The notes beneath the pieces were generated by a model. That model did no database searches. It was not told the origin of the DNA and saw nothing but the letters and a program-made list of their open reading frames with translations. Below, piece by piece: positions 43,501 to 47,560 of a stretch of 64,000 nucleotides of DNA. The translations under genes and the position numbers were made by a program. How positions within the stretch are numbered: position 1 is the first letter of the stretch; each line of letters starts with the position of its first letter. This DNA comes from Leptidea sinapis (Eukaryota > Arthropoda > Insecta > Lepidoptera > Pieridae): the NCBI RefSeq assembly GCF_905404315.1, contig NC_066279.1, forward strand, positions 4,042,501-4,106,500, read 5' to 3'.

Positions 43501-45685
43501 AATTGAAGTATGCCGAGTTCAAAAAAATATCATTGTCGTCTAAAGTAGTTAATTATTGAAAATTTCAACAAGTTACGTTGCACAAAATAATGTAGTAAAT
43601 ATAACCTTAATGAATTATTATAGGAAAACGTGCACCTAGAGTTATTAGTATTATTTTATATTTGTCGCTCCTTTTAAGATTTACCCTGATGCTAGTGTGG
43701 GGCCACCCTAGTTTAATGCATTTTGACGAACACTTTTTCCTATACACAGATGATTCTCCTTACCCTGCATAAGCCCAATGTTAAATTCAAGCTACAAATT
43801 GCATACGACCTTTTGCAGACCTTTTGTATCGATACAAATAAAAGTAGCTAATTCACACGTGATCTGCTGATACTACAAATTAGTTTAGTTAGTTAAAAGC
43901 AAGTTTAGAGATATTTATTGCCTCACATTTTTTGTAAGATGTCTGAGTTTTGGCGAAATTAACTGACATGTGTAAAAAATTAGCTTTAATCTCATAAAAA
44001 GCATTTAAGTTTAGTGATTTTTGATGTCTTAAAAATTAAATTCAAATAAGATTAACATTTGCAGTCTTCTAAAGCTACAAAAACAACGCCACCTAATCTG
44101 AATATTTTGCTTGCAGCGACGTCGTGGGAGGAGTCGTTCCACTCGAATGTCCATACATCATGCTCTTGATCAGGCACTGCTCATGGTGGTTGGACGATAC
44201 AGTCATCCACAATACTGTTTTTGTTGTTCAATTTAAGTTTAATAATATCACGCTTAAAAGTTAAAACATGTGGGCATAATAACTATATGGATGTTGATAA
44301 TTAATTGATGAATATAATAGAATTGCAATATATTTATTTACCACAGGGAGTGACAATGACATATCATATTGCGTAAAGGGGCTATGACATGGGAAGAAGA
44401 ACTAATAAGAAACTCCTAGCCCGACTACTGAATCATAATATTACAAGAAAATTGCTTAGTCTACCATAATTCTATACAATAAAGGTGATCTGAGCAGAAG
44501 CTGACTAGAACCATGCATCATTATCCTCAACAATCTACTTACTATAGTAAACCTTGTTTGTTAATTAACCTTCAATATTTCTTAAAGTGCACAGTGATGA
44601 TTACCAGTTGGAGGCTCCTTTGCACAGGAAGCCAGCTAGATTATCGGTAACACAACGGCGACTGTTTTTGCCATAAAGCAGTAATATGTAAACATTACTG
44701 TGTTTCGATCTGAAGGGCGCCGTAGCTAGTGAAATTACTGGGCAAATGAGACTTAACATCTTATGTCTCAAGGTGACGAGCGCAATTGAAGTGCCGCTCA
44801 TAATTTTCAGGTTTTTCAAGAATCCTGATCGGCACTACATTGTACTGGGTGGGGCGTATCGATTACCATTAGCTGAGCGGCCTGCTCGTCTCGTCCCTAA
44901 TTTTCATAAAAAAAAGTCCTATTATAGTATAGCATTGAATTGTGAAGTTGAATACCAACACCTATAAAGGAGCCCTTTACCCTAGCTAACCTAAACAGAC
45001 TTATTCTTTTTCCTTGAATTAAATGAATTCAAATCATGTATTTACTATACTAACTTATAATCTTAACGATTTTTTATTTAGTTACATTTATGATTGTTAC
45101 AAAGGAACAACTCCAAGAGGCCACCACAAGTAATGACATAAACGTGATCATGTCTATTAGTATACACGGACTAGTAAAAAAATAAGGACTCCGTGTCACC
45201 TTACATAACAGTGTAGCACCAAAACAAGCCGATTAACGTGTAAATACATAGCCCCACGCACACACTTACACTACTAGCCGATAGGCGGCCATTATGAGAA
45301 ATGTCATCGCCTGTGACAGATCAGTTGTCAATGCCGTCGTGCGTTGTGAAATCGTGTGAAAACAATATTACGGAACATAAAAAGTAATTGTGGCCATATG
45401 TGACTAATTAAGGGAGAAAAAATTGTAATACTGCTATCCCTCGTATTCACACACACACTAGCTTAAAGGTGCCTCACTTGCTATTATCACGGCGCGGAGT
45501 CCTTCTTTTTTTACTAGTCCGTGTTAGTATGGTGCACTTTTCCGCTCTATGTATATTTATGTTACCTTCCTAAAGTCTGGCTGGAGAACGCACGGCGGCG
45601 CATGGTTGGCCCGCGCCGGCTGCGGCGGACCGGCCGGAGCTCGGCCCGGCGACGCCGTCAGGTCCGGCGCCGCACGACCGTTCTC
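12975..45685 (-). CDS. RhoGAP100F: RhoGAP100F / Syd-1: presynaptic PDZ-C2-RhoGAP scaffold (21 exons, start exon missing)
   Basis: Minus-strand gene. Joined exons (listed separately) give 1272 residues plus a TAG stop, numbered here from the first visible residue. Order: Pro/Ala-rich N-terminal piece (1-40); a conserved helical block with FRKVSG and EIFRQIE (38-101); PDZ domain (about 105-190, [25 protein letters not shown]); long Ser/Pro/Gly linker (194-690) with conserved islands [44 protein letters not shown]2 domain (about 695-860, [26 protein letters not shown]); RhoGAP (about 890-1072); Pro/Ser tail. The arginine of GLYRLCGS (about residue 919) occupies the catalytic Arg-finger position, so GAP activity is possible. 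Known role: Syd-1 organises active zones with Liprin-alpha and neurexin; fly Syd-1 also acts on Rac-type GTPases. The tail is much shorter than in Drosophila. All 20 junction phases agree. The start-codon exon was not found. Confidence 0.93.
14172..14288 (-). CDS. RhoGAP100F: RhoGAP100F cryptic exon, Pro/Ala/Ser tail
   Basis: GC-rich island with acceptor gaatgcttgcag and two possible donors, both leaving phase 1 (exon ending at 14172 or 14178). Encodes [20 protein letters not shown] then [17 protein letters not shown]. In-phase (1) matches the exon at 16830 and out-phase (1) matches the last exon at 13447. The composition is like the final exon. It is inferred from splice fit and composition; it could be alternative. 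Confidence 0.65.
14312..14796 (+). repeat. 310-bp retroposon family, copy 1, split by a LINE fragment
   Basis: Family consensus starts 'accagtgggaggctcctttg' and ends 'ctcgtctcgtccctta..cataaaaaa'. Here the first 60 bp (14312-14371) and the rest (14599-14796) are separated by LINE sequence. The element starts 23 bp from the acceptor of the 14172-14288 exon. The class is unknown: no tRNA head, A-rich 3' tail, and an internal stem-loop formed by 'gtgccgctcag' and 'ctgagcggcac'. Confidence 0.75.
14372..14598 (+). repeat. LINE fragment nested in copy 1 of the 310-bp repeat
   Basis: Translation gives [16 protein letters not shown] with degraded continuation including a 'CVxPVMTYG' equivalent in another frame. 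These are features of the C-terminal part of insect LINE ORF2 proteins. Frameshifted. Confidence 0.65.
15110..15990 (+). pseudogene. Decayed LINE reverse transcriptase fragment
   Basis: Broken frames contain VMESI, then [17 protein letters not shown] (reverse-transcriptase palm motif region), [14 protein letters not shown] (after the usual PQG motif) and a later [14 protein letters not shown]. Several stops and frameshifts; the catalytic YADD is not seen. Confidence 0.7.
16032..16301 (-). mobile_element. Helitron-like element
   Basis: Minus strand: begins TCTTATATATAAAATTCTCG, ends TTGCTGGGTCAGCTAG, inserted between A and T. About 270 bp, non-coding. The internal sequence 'gagaatcggtcaagccgttt' is shared with 24425-24748. 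Confidence 0.65.
16530..16572. repeat. (TA)n microsatellite
   Basis: About 20 uninterrupted TA units in an intron of RhoGAP100F. Confidence 0.9.
16830..17111 (-). CDS. RhoGAP100F: RhoGAP100F exon, end of RhoGAP domain
   Basis: 282 nt, phase 1/1; acceptor ttttattccag, donor CGTTCAG|gtaatg. Encodes [50 protein letters not shown] and [15 protein letters not shown]. The N of the usual 'APN(L)' site reads P here (APPLM), as in other Syd-1-type GAP domains. Confidence 0.95.
17743..17943 (-). CDS. RhoGAP100F: RhoGAP100F exon, RhoGAP core with Arg finger
   Basis: 201 nt, phase 1/1; acceptor ggttttaccag, donor CTCTAG|gttggt (non-GTRAGT but phase-correct). Encodes [20 protein letters not shown] (R is the catalytic finger position), [20 protein letters not shown] and a final TLDAL. 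Confidence 0.95.
18050..18258 (+). repeat. 310-bp retroposon family, copy 2 (5'-truncated/diverged)
   Basis: Matches from 'cgtgaagcaataatgtatac' through 'gcgccgtagctagtgaaatt' to 'cctgagcggcac'. The 3' end is lost. Confidence 0.65.
18265..18530 (+). pseudogene. LINE ORF2 C-terminal fragment
   Basis: Translation contains [20 protein letters not shown], matching the [20 protein letters not shown] segment at 25.67 kb, and the nucleotide end 'ctctggtgttgcaagagaat'. Frame broken. Confidence 0.65.
18524..18835 (+). repeat. LINE 3' fragment with (CAT)n start
   Basis: Begins with ATCATCATCATC and continues 'ggcggaagacgtccactgct', 'cttgtggggggcctaccaac'. The same block is at 48.9 kb (+) and 38.63-38.74 kb (-). 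Confidence 0.65.
19020..19242 (-). CDS. RhoGAP100F: RhoGAP100F exon, C2-RhoGAP junction
   Basis: 223 nt, phase 0 in, 1 out; acceptor ttcttgatag|ATGG, donor ATAATTG|gtaacg. Encodes [16 protein letters not shown] (last C2 strand), an Arg/Pro linker, [10 protein letters not shown], and [20 protein letters not shown], the first RhoGAP helix. Confidence 0.95.
19600..19790. repeat. Diverged tRNA-like repeat fragment
   Basis: Shares 'tgcgtgttcgagtaccgca' (B-box-like), 'ttcataaaattttgttttta' and 'cagaagtgagggttgtgac' with the 39.2- and 47.6-kb copies. Confidence 0.5.
20117..20302 (-). CDS. RhoGAP100F: RhoGAP100F exon, second half of C2
   Basis: 186 nt, phase 0/0; acceptor tttctcccag, donor ATTAGG|gtaagc. 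Encodes [40 protein letters not shown] and a closing HQLAIR. Confidence 0.96.
20648..20828 (+). repeat. LINE 3'-tail fragment
   Basis: Block with 'gctgggagagtttcttgcgc', 'cggtagtagtat' and 'tgacatcaaaagaattct', typical of a LINE 3' UTR. A shorter relative lies at 37.95-38.04 kb. It ends about 45 bp from the donor of the C2 exon. Confidence 0.5.
20874..21133 (-). CDS. RhoGAP100F: RhoGAP100F exon, first half of C2
   Basis: 260 nt, phase 1 in, 0 out; acceptor gttatatttcag, donor ACTGTG|gtaagg. Encodes [10 protein letters not shown], then [17 protein letters not shown], a Pro-rich loop and [19 protein letters not shown], the first C2 strands. Confidence 0.95.
21764..21904 (-). CDS. RhoGAP100F: RhoGAP100F exon before C2
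   Basis: 141 nt, phase 1/1; acceptor ctttatttag, donor CAAACG|gtaagt. Encodes [19 protein letters not shown]...[19 protein letters not shown] and DINP are family-conserved. Confidence 0.92.
22368..22470 (-). CDS. RhoGAP100F: RhoGAP100F linker exon (103 nt)
   Basis: Phase 0 in, 1 out; acceptor gttattttag|ATGG, donor CAATTAG|gtgggt. Encodes [20 protein letters not shown] and a Ser/Gln-rich end. Short, identified by phase and splice sites. Confidence 0.85.
23204..23416 (-). other. Open frame without support
   Basis: A 70-codon minus-strand frame in the intron next to the 23460 exon. Splice phases of the flanking exons already fit without it, and no domain is seen. Left as intronic sequence. 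Confidence 0.2.
23460..23611 (-). CDS. RhoGAP100F: RhoGAP100F linker exon
   Basis: 152 nt, phase 1 in, 0 out; acceptor ttcgctcag|GTCGTC, donor AAGAAT|gtaagt. Encodes [20 protein letters not shown] and [12 protein letters not shown], both highly conserved in Syd-1 proteins. Confidence 0.95.
23759..24424 (+). pseudogene. Decayed LINE reverse transcriptase fragment
   Basis: Frames carry [16 protein letters not shown] (before the catalytic FxDxxxAFD region, itself decayed), then [20 protein letters not shown], a variant of the PQGSxLGPxLFxxYINDLP motif. The adjacent YADD region is lost. Antisense to RhoGAP100F. Confidence 0.75.
24425..24748 (+). mobile_element. Helitron-like element
   Basis: Begins TCTTATATATAAAATTCTCG and ends TTTGCTGGGTCAGCTAG, inserted between A and T. 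Opposite orientation to, and homologous with, 16032-16301. Confidence 0.65.
25353..25438 (-). CDS. RhoGAP100F: RhoGAP100F linker exon (86 nt)
   Basis: Phase 2 in, 1 out; acceptor aatcaatag|GTTAGGA, donor TCCAGAG|gtaact. Encodes [17 protein letters not shown]...LDLRSSR. The acceptor lacks a good pyrimidine tract, but its phase fits both neighbours; an AG five bases downstream does not. Confidence 0.85.
25670..25958 (+). pseudogene. LINE ORF2 C-terminus with A-tail
   Basis: Encodes [39 protein letters not shown] and [15 protein letters not shown], the C-terminal signature of an insect non-LTR ORF2, followed by a 3' tail 'gtgacccgtacgctcgtttg' and an A-run. 5'-truncated. A close relative lies at 54.4 kb. 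Confidence 0.8.
25962..26200 (+). pseudogene. Second LINE ORF2 C-terminus
   Basis: Encodes [20 protein letters not shown]...[19 protein letters not shown] and stop, the 'GRSxxRWxDQI ... HDPQ' ending of a different LINE clade. 5'-truncated, directly after the previous A-run. Confidence 0.75.
26580..27148 (+). pseudogene. Third LINE ORF2 C-terminus with (GT)n tail
   Basis: An open frame of about 164 codons: [69 protein letters not shown] and NKA-stop, then a (GT)n microsatellite at 27123-27145. 5'-truncated copy of an ORF2 protein. Confidence 0.85.
27322..27662 (+). repeat. 310-bp retroposon family, copy 3, abutting a splice donor
   Basis: Full-length-like copy. A 26-bp segment ('tatttctgccgtgaagcag...') is duplicated in tandem. 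Its A-tail ends at 27662, four bases from the donor of the 27667-27937 exon. Confidence 0.85.
27667..27937 (-). CDS. RhoGAP100F: RhoGAP100F linker exon
   Basis: 271 nt, phase 1 in, 2 out; acceptor tttttctcag|GTTTAGG, donor CAAAG|gtaatt. Encodes Gly/Ser-rich repeats, then [20 protein letters not shown] and [14 protein letters not shown], conserved linker islands. The T-run of the donor intron from +5 comes from the A-tail of an adjacent retroposon. Confidence 0.92.
28083..28252 (+). repeat. 310-bp retroposon family, copy 4 (partial)
   Basis: Begins mid-element at 'atcttatgtctcaaggtgac' and runs to 'ctcatctcgtcccttagtgt' and a short A-run. Confidence 0.75.
28834..29010 (-). CDS. RhoGAP100F: RhoGAP100F linker exon, Gly/Ser/Leu repeats
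   Basis: 177 nt, phase 1/1; acceptor ttttttacag|CGTCG, donor AGCTCAG|gtaata. Encodes [20 protein letters not shown] followed by irregular [13 protein letters not shown] repeats, a low-complexity stretch that continues into the next exon. Confidence 0.88.
29041..29430 (+). pseudogene. LINE ORF2 C-terminal fragment
   Basis: Contains [18 protein letters not shown], then in a shifted frame a GRSP-type [11 protein letters not shown] region and [11 protein letters not shown], ending in a GAAGAAG run. A frameshift is present, and an 18-bp 'tgcattgagcgcct' block is tandemly repeated. Confidence 0.75.
29564..29700 (-). CDS. RhoGAP100F: RhoGAP100F linker exon
   Basis: 137 nt, phase 2 in, 1 out; acceptor taaataacag, donor CCGGAG|gtaaaa. 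Encodes [17 protein letters not shown]...[16 protein letters not shown]. Found by following phase, as its open frame is short. Confidence 0.9.
29702..30690. other. Intronic stretch with no recognised element
   Basis: Very AT-rich intron sequence; the 75-codon open frame at 30181-30408 shows no support. Confidence 0.4.
30884..31307. mobile_element. hAT-type MITE, copy 2 (inverted relative of copy 1)
   Basis: Starts CAAGGGTGCTCAAACG, ends GGAGCACCCCTG. Collinear with 2142-2598 when reversed ('atcttatgaaaagtatgctc', 'catcgtgacactctacc'). The target duplication is no longer recognisable. Lies 41 bp from an exon donor. Confidence 0.75.
31349..31489 (-). CDS. RhoGAP100F: RhoGAP100F linker exon
   Basis: 141 nt, phase 2/2; acceptor atattttccag, donor GGGAG|gtaagc. 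Encodes [13 protein letters not shown] and the conserved [14 protein letters not shown] island. Confidence 0.92.
31925..31981. repeat. Imperfect hairpin
   Basis: 'caaaattctgtcacgagac' pairs with 'gtcttgtaacagaatttgg', with 'actagtctctagactaga' in the loop region, itself partly palindromic. Confidence 0.6.
32090..32254 (-). CDS. RhoGAP100F: RhoGAP100F linker exon
   Basis: 165 nt, phase 2/2; acceptor ctctgcag|GCACGG, donor TGGAG|gtaagt. Encodes [13 protein letters not shown]...[17 protein letters not shown]. The T10 tract just upstream of the acceptor is the reverse complement of an A-run at the edge of a repeat. Confidence 0.9.
32269..32850 (+). repeat. Interspersed repeat beginning with an A-run next to an acceptor
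   Basis: Starts A10 then 'gtggccaagttagagtcgg' and ends 'gggttccgtttttgccattt'/'ggccacggaaccc'. Its internal 'acagacagacagaca' block is typical of a common lepidopteran repeat. Class not assigned. Confidence 0.5.
33091..33318 (-). repeat. 310-bp retroposon family, copy 5 (minus strand)
   Basis: Reverse complement of the family from 'gggacgagacgagcgggtca' to 'ggagccttccac'. The only copy in the sense orientation of RhoGAP100F. Confidence 0.75.
34153..34276 (-). CDS. RhoGAP100F: RhoGAP100F exon after PDZ
   Basis: 124 nt, phase 1 in, 2 out; acceptor aattatag|GTAAATC, donor TTCACA|gtaagt. Encodes [21 protein letters not shown] then an Asp/Arg-rich run ending GMYSQ. A LINE 3' fragment abuts the acceptor side. 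Confidence 0.9.
34278..34870 (+). pseudogene. LINE ORF2 C-terminus and 3' end abutting an acceptor
   Basis: Encodes [38 protein letters not shown] and a stop near 34508. Then a 3' UTR with a (CA)-rich block ending in 'ggcaataaattttattatta'. 5'-truncated. Confidence 0.7.
35079..35376 (+). repeat. 310-bp retroposon family, copy 6
   Basis: From 'accagtgggaggctcctttc' to 'cttattgttataaagaaaa'; moderately diverged. Confidence 0.8.
35487..35728. mobile_element. Fold-back element with long terminal inverted repeats
   Basis: Arms of about 65 bp: 'acccgattttaggacaaact' with 'ggccaaatcagttcatcc' on the left, and the reverse complement on the right. Non-coding, 242 bp. Confidence 0.75.
35744..36118 (+). 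mobile_element. Helitron-like element
   Basis: Begins TCTATATATATAAAAATGAA, ends TCTGTCAGGTCAGCTAG, inserted between A and T. About 375 bp; near-identical layout to 55785-56155. Confidence 0.7.
36936..37212 (-). CDS. RhoGAP100F: RhoGAP100F exon, PDZ domain
   Basis: 277 nt, phase 0 in, 1 out; acceptor taattacag|GATTCAAGG, donor AAAAG|gtaatg. Encodes the whole [15 protein letters not shown], carboxylate-binding loop [11 protein letters not shown], then [17 protein letters not shown] and [12 protein letters not shown]. This single exon is the strongest identifier of the gene. Confidence 0.97.
37285..37535. mobile_element. Fold-back repeat flanked by a 13-bp direct repeat
   Basis: Contains long inverted arms (forward 'gttttctttagtgttaattc' and its reverse complement) around 'tttcgcctctacacgaggca'. 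Flanked by perfect direct repeats agaataagctgta at 37272-37284 and 37536-37548. Relatives at 48.22-48.37, 53.33-53.52 and 55.16-55.31 kb. Confidence 0.75.
37560..38630. other. Intronic stretch, mostly unexplained
   Basis: A LINE-tail-like block at about 37950-38040 ('gatatcaaaaggaattct', 'aatgccttttattgcc') is the only recognised content; the rest is AT-rich intron. Confidence 0.35.
38630..38745 (-). repeat. LINE 3' fragment (minus strand)
   Basis: Reverse complement reads 'catcatcatcagccggaaga', 'cgtccactgctggacaaag', matching 18.52 and 48.9 kb. Confidence 0.6.
39123..39221 (-). CDS. RhoGAP100F: RhoGAP100F exon, linker before PDZ
   Basis: 99 nt, phase 0/0; acceptor gtttttag, donor TTACAG|gtaatg. 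Encodes [19 protein letters not shown]... ending KKFFALQ. A palindromic tRNA-like repeat starts within about 10 bp of the acceptor. Confidence 0.9.
39228..39575. mobile_element. Palindromic element with tRNA-like arms
   Basis: Two near-identical arms in inverted order. Each contains a tRNA-like segment with 'ggttggctcattggaaagag' (A-box-like) and 'gcgggttcaagtcccgc' (B box) on the right arm and its reverse on the left (39286-39345). Outer parts ('catttgaaaacaaaatttat') also pair. Lies about 10 bp from an exon acceptor. Confidence 0.65.
39652..42027 (+). CDS. LINE ORF2, 5'-truncated but open: endonuclease end plus full reverse transcriptase
   Basis: 791 codons without a stop. The N-terminus retains only the end of an APE-type endonuclease ([14 protein letters not shown], then [11 protein letters not shown]). 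Reverse-transcriptase motifs in order: [55 protein letters not shown] with the catalytic Asp at about residue 415; [17 protein letters not shown] (usual Q of PQG replaced by T); and YADD at about residues 502-505. The C-terminal part has [18 protein letters not shown]. The gene is non-LTR (jockey/CR1-like group; clade not certain). It lies in a RhoGAP100F intron, antisense. Upstream endonuclease and ORF1 are absent, so it is not autonomous as seen. Confidence 0.85.
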   Translation: MQYIILSEDVTREAIVAGRRQASCLDHIFVRNATAASLHSYTVMSKVADHYLIGLMIEVPKQVFNTTAPYLVYNNKEIARKIQDVQWLELLQCNNSTEIYHKISEIFCEIYDSSKMHTNNRKKRETKEWVTKELKNMMEYRDLLFRQWKAKPDNNLLRLKYNKYRNKLQKAINVAKNNQRKKSIECCKGDMRKIWKEINSWLGKNNLSVDSVIEKYMGKNETPKTICNKFCETFTNEIDKIKHKCQHKFLDRQTYIKESNISFRYQKVTAFVVEKIIDQLDCNKAPGSDGIRVRDIKLIKKDISQVIAHFINLSIKKGMYPEELKLSLIRPIHKQGLHTDYTNYRPIAILNTINKITEKVIVGQLVAFLENNNIISNIQHGFRPNRSTTTALTSFTNDVNTYLNEKQLVVAIFIDFKKAFDTLEHDALLQSMDECGIRGPIKIWFQNYFKNRLLKVNVLGAESDPGTVLNGVPTGSIFGPIGYSIHVNSMSKVIKNCKAYMYADDTCLLYSSRDPNLIQIILQQDFNNINKWAHDNGIIINMEKTKCMPIFSPYSQYKDIKIKIIGHSYSCLHSSSQICQCSQLEQVTSYKYLGLIVDKNFSWNAHVNSVCSKLRTVFGKIYHLKSSVGKNILYTLYHSLVEATISYGLSSYGLTFTTNKNKIKTLQIRTLKLLVNRNVKNKLNGNYERLFKICSIIPIDKKVKLLTLIEQYRDINKFVVQRVHTYSTRLSNKNKLVVPKICNYYGMRSMQWVIPTLINELTTHIASQLSNCKTKNQVKNLLRKFYLAQCP
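42028..42220 (+). mobile_element. 3' UTR and poly(A) tail of the LINE
   Basis: Follows the ORF2 stop and includes AATAAA shortly before an A-run of about 20 at 42199-42218. A long uninterrupted tail suggests a fairly recent insertion. A target duplication was not found. Confidence 0.75.
42221..43160. other. Intronic stretch with no recognised element
   Basis: AT-rich; the 67-codon frame at 42535-42738 lacks support. Confidence 0.4.
43162..43245 (-). CDS. RhoGAP100F: RhoGAP100F exon, conserved N-terminal helix
   Basis: 84 nt, phase 0/0; acceptor ttgttaaag|GTATCAG, donor CTTGAG|gtaact. Encodes [13 protein letters not shown]...TAAALE. A second AG seven bases downstream gives the wrong phase and is rejected. 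Confidence 0.9.
43246..44600. other. Intronic stretch with no recognised element
   Basis: No exon, repeat or open frame is supported. Confidence 0.4.
44603..44918 (+). repeat. 310-bp retroposon family, copy 7
   Basis: From 'accagttggaggctcctttg' to 'ctcgtctcgtccctaatttt' and an A-run; nearly full length. Confidence 0.8.
45165..45523. mobile_element. P-element-like MITE with a THAP-start remnant
   Basis: Terminal inverted repeats CACGGACTAGTAAAAAA...; flanking 8-bp duplication ttagtata / ttagtatg (45157-45164, 45524-45531; one mismatch). Inside, plus strand 45331-45384 reads [18 protein letters not shown] then stop, matching the start of a THAP zinc finger (Met, then C-x4-C), with a GT at the end that could be an old donor. 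THAP domains are known at the N-terminus of P-element transposases. Ends 42 bp from a RhoGAP100F donor. Confidence 0.6.
45566..45685 (-). CDS. RhoGAP100F: RhoGAP100F exon, N-terminal Pro/Ala-rich
   Basis: 120 nt, phase 0 at both ends; acceptor ...tgttcacag, donor AGGAAG|gtaaca. Very GC-rich. Encodes ENGRAAPDL...CVLQPDFRK; the closing DFRK continues into VSGVSNEIF of the next exon. It has no suitable start codon of its own, so at least one exon lies upstream. Confidence 0.85.
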
Positions 45686-46009
45686 CTGTGAACAAGCACC
45701 TTTATAGTTCGCTTTCATATATTCGCAAGCAAGCGCTCAATCACAGAAGCGTGGTGTTTGATAGTTACAATGGCATGTGTAGGCTTCCGTACAGATCTTG
45801 AGCAGTATACAATTTGTATGTGGATTTTTTGCTTCGATTGATTGGATGTTCTTCTGTCTACACGATGTGAATTTCACTATCACATCTATAACCTTGATAT
45901 TCTGGAGAGATCATTATGGAGCAGTATGTGCGTATGTGCAAGTATAGAGCATTTAGTGCAGAATTGCACTAAACTGATTTTTGTTTATGGAAAAGGAGGA
46001 CAATAGAGC

Positions 46010-46470
46010 GTATGGGTGACACATTCTCTTGCAACACCAGAGGAAACACAGGAGCGTTGTCGGCCTTTGAGAAAGGTGTACGCGCTTTTTTGAAGGTACC
46101 CATGTCATATCAAAACACCGCACAAGGAAGCTCAGTCCACAGCTTTGTAGTTCGTTGAAAACCGCACTGCGAAGGATCGCTACACATCCAGATGGTGGGG
46201 ATGATATCCTAATTTGTAGCGTGTTTTGCGAAGATGGAATTCGGTGGCAGGAATCAGGTGATCAGCTCTTCAGAACACTCCCCGTGACAAATAGGGTAAA
46301 GATACACAATGAAGTGACGTCCCTACACAACGCTAAGTGATCCAGCCGTTCACAGAGTACTGAGTCCCGGACAATTCGAGCTGCTCTGCAAGACCAGGGA
46401 TGACAGCAATACTCCATATGTGGCAGGATCTACGTGCGATTGCCGTGCTCTATTTATGACGGACAATTTC
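46010..46470 (-). pseudogene. LINE ORF2 C-terminus (minus strand)
   Basis: Reverse complement of the 25.67-kb family: 'ctctggtgttgcaagagaat', 'ggtaccttcaaaaaagcg', 'ccaccatctggatgtg'. It extends further upstream into ORF2 than the other copies. Frame broken. Confidence 0.7.
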
Positions 46471-46923
46471 TTCGAAGTCAATTTGGCTTTGCCTTTCAGA
46501 TTTGAACTGATTACGACATTATGGACCTAATTAGGAAAAATGATGGTTACTTCTAGCTTGAAATATTGATTTAAAACAGTGGTAATGTTTTGGATTGAAT
46601 CTCTGTTTAATTTAACGAACGACGGCCGTTTATGTTATATAGCACTTCGTAAAATATAATATTAACAAACTGGCATTTCAATTTTAATATTCAATTCACA
46701 CCATAAACTTAGTATACTATCGTAATAGTAATCCTGTGTAAAAGTGAGATAACTGTCCTTAAATAAAAACCTAGGTGAGTGAGAAAGAGACGGAATAGAT
46801 GAGGACCATGAAACTGTTTTGAAACAATTTTGTGTCCATTAGTCTCCTGTCAGTGTCCATTAGACCGCGTTTTAATTTAAGTGTTTTTATCGTTGATTTC
46901 GTTGATATTAGTTAAAAAATATA

Positions 46924-46994
46924 ATGGTGTCGTGTTATGTATTAGATTGTGTTGTTAGATATAGCAATAATCGAACTAAAGAATCATTTCACTG
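46924..46994 (+). pseudogene. Second THAP-start remnant
   Basis: Reads MVSCYVLDCVVRYSNNRTKE then SFHW and stop. C-x4-C spacing followed by R-x-S-N and SFH is the classic beginning of a THAP domain. 'cactg|gtaaat' at its end is a plausible donor at the position where THAP genes often have an intron. No downstream THAP residues were located. Confidence 0.5.
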
Positions 46995-46999
46995 GTAAA

Positions 47000-47560
47000 T
47001 ACTGATTCTTCAATACTACTTTCGTGATGTTTATTTTCGTAGAACATCTAGTACGAAAATACTAAATATTACATTATATATTCTCAGTAAACACTGTTTT
47101 TTCTATGACGCCGTTTATCAATACTTGTCATAGGGATTGTCTAAAAGCAAAGTACTACACACTTCACTACCTCACTAACACACACGAACATTTTAAATTT
47201 AATCTTGCCGTAATGAGGAGAGTGTTTGTTTAATATGCTAGCACACAAAGTTCACACACACAAACACACCAACACAACTCACACACACATTTTTGCTTAT
47301 AAATACTGTATTGATATTTTATAATGCTTCTTAAGCTTTGTAGTATACATGTGTAATGTCTTACAACTTCCAATTCTGAAATAATATAAAATCATTTATT
47401 AATAAAATCATTGTTACAAATCAATCTCAGGTTGAGGTCCTTGTGGTCTGTGATACAAAGTCAACCTACTTCAGAAACTAGGTCCTCACAAATACTAGCT
47501 GATAACAAAATGTAACACTTATGTAGGTACTGTACTTAATTACACAAATTTAATTTGAAA
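47000..47560. other. Intergenic stretch with CA/AC-rich patches
   Basis: Short 'cacacaaacacaccaac' runs at 47240-47290; otherwise nothing recognised. Confidence 0.4.
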
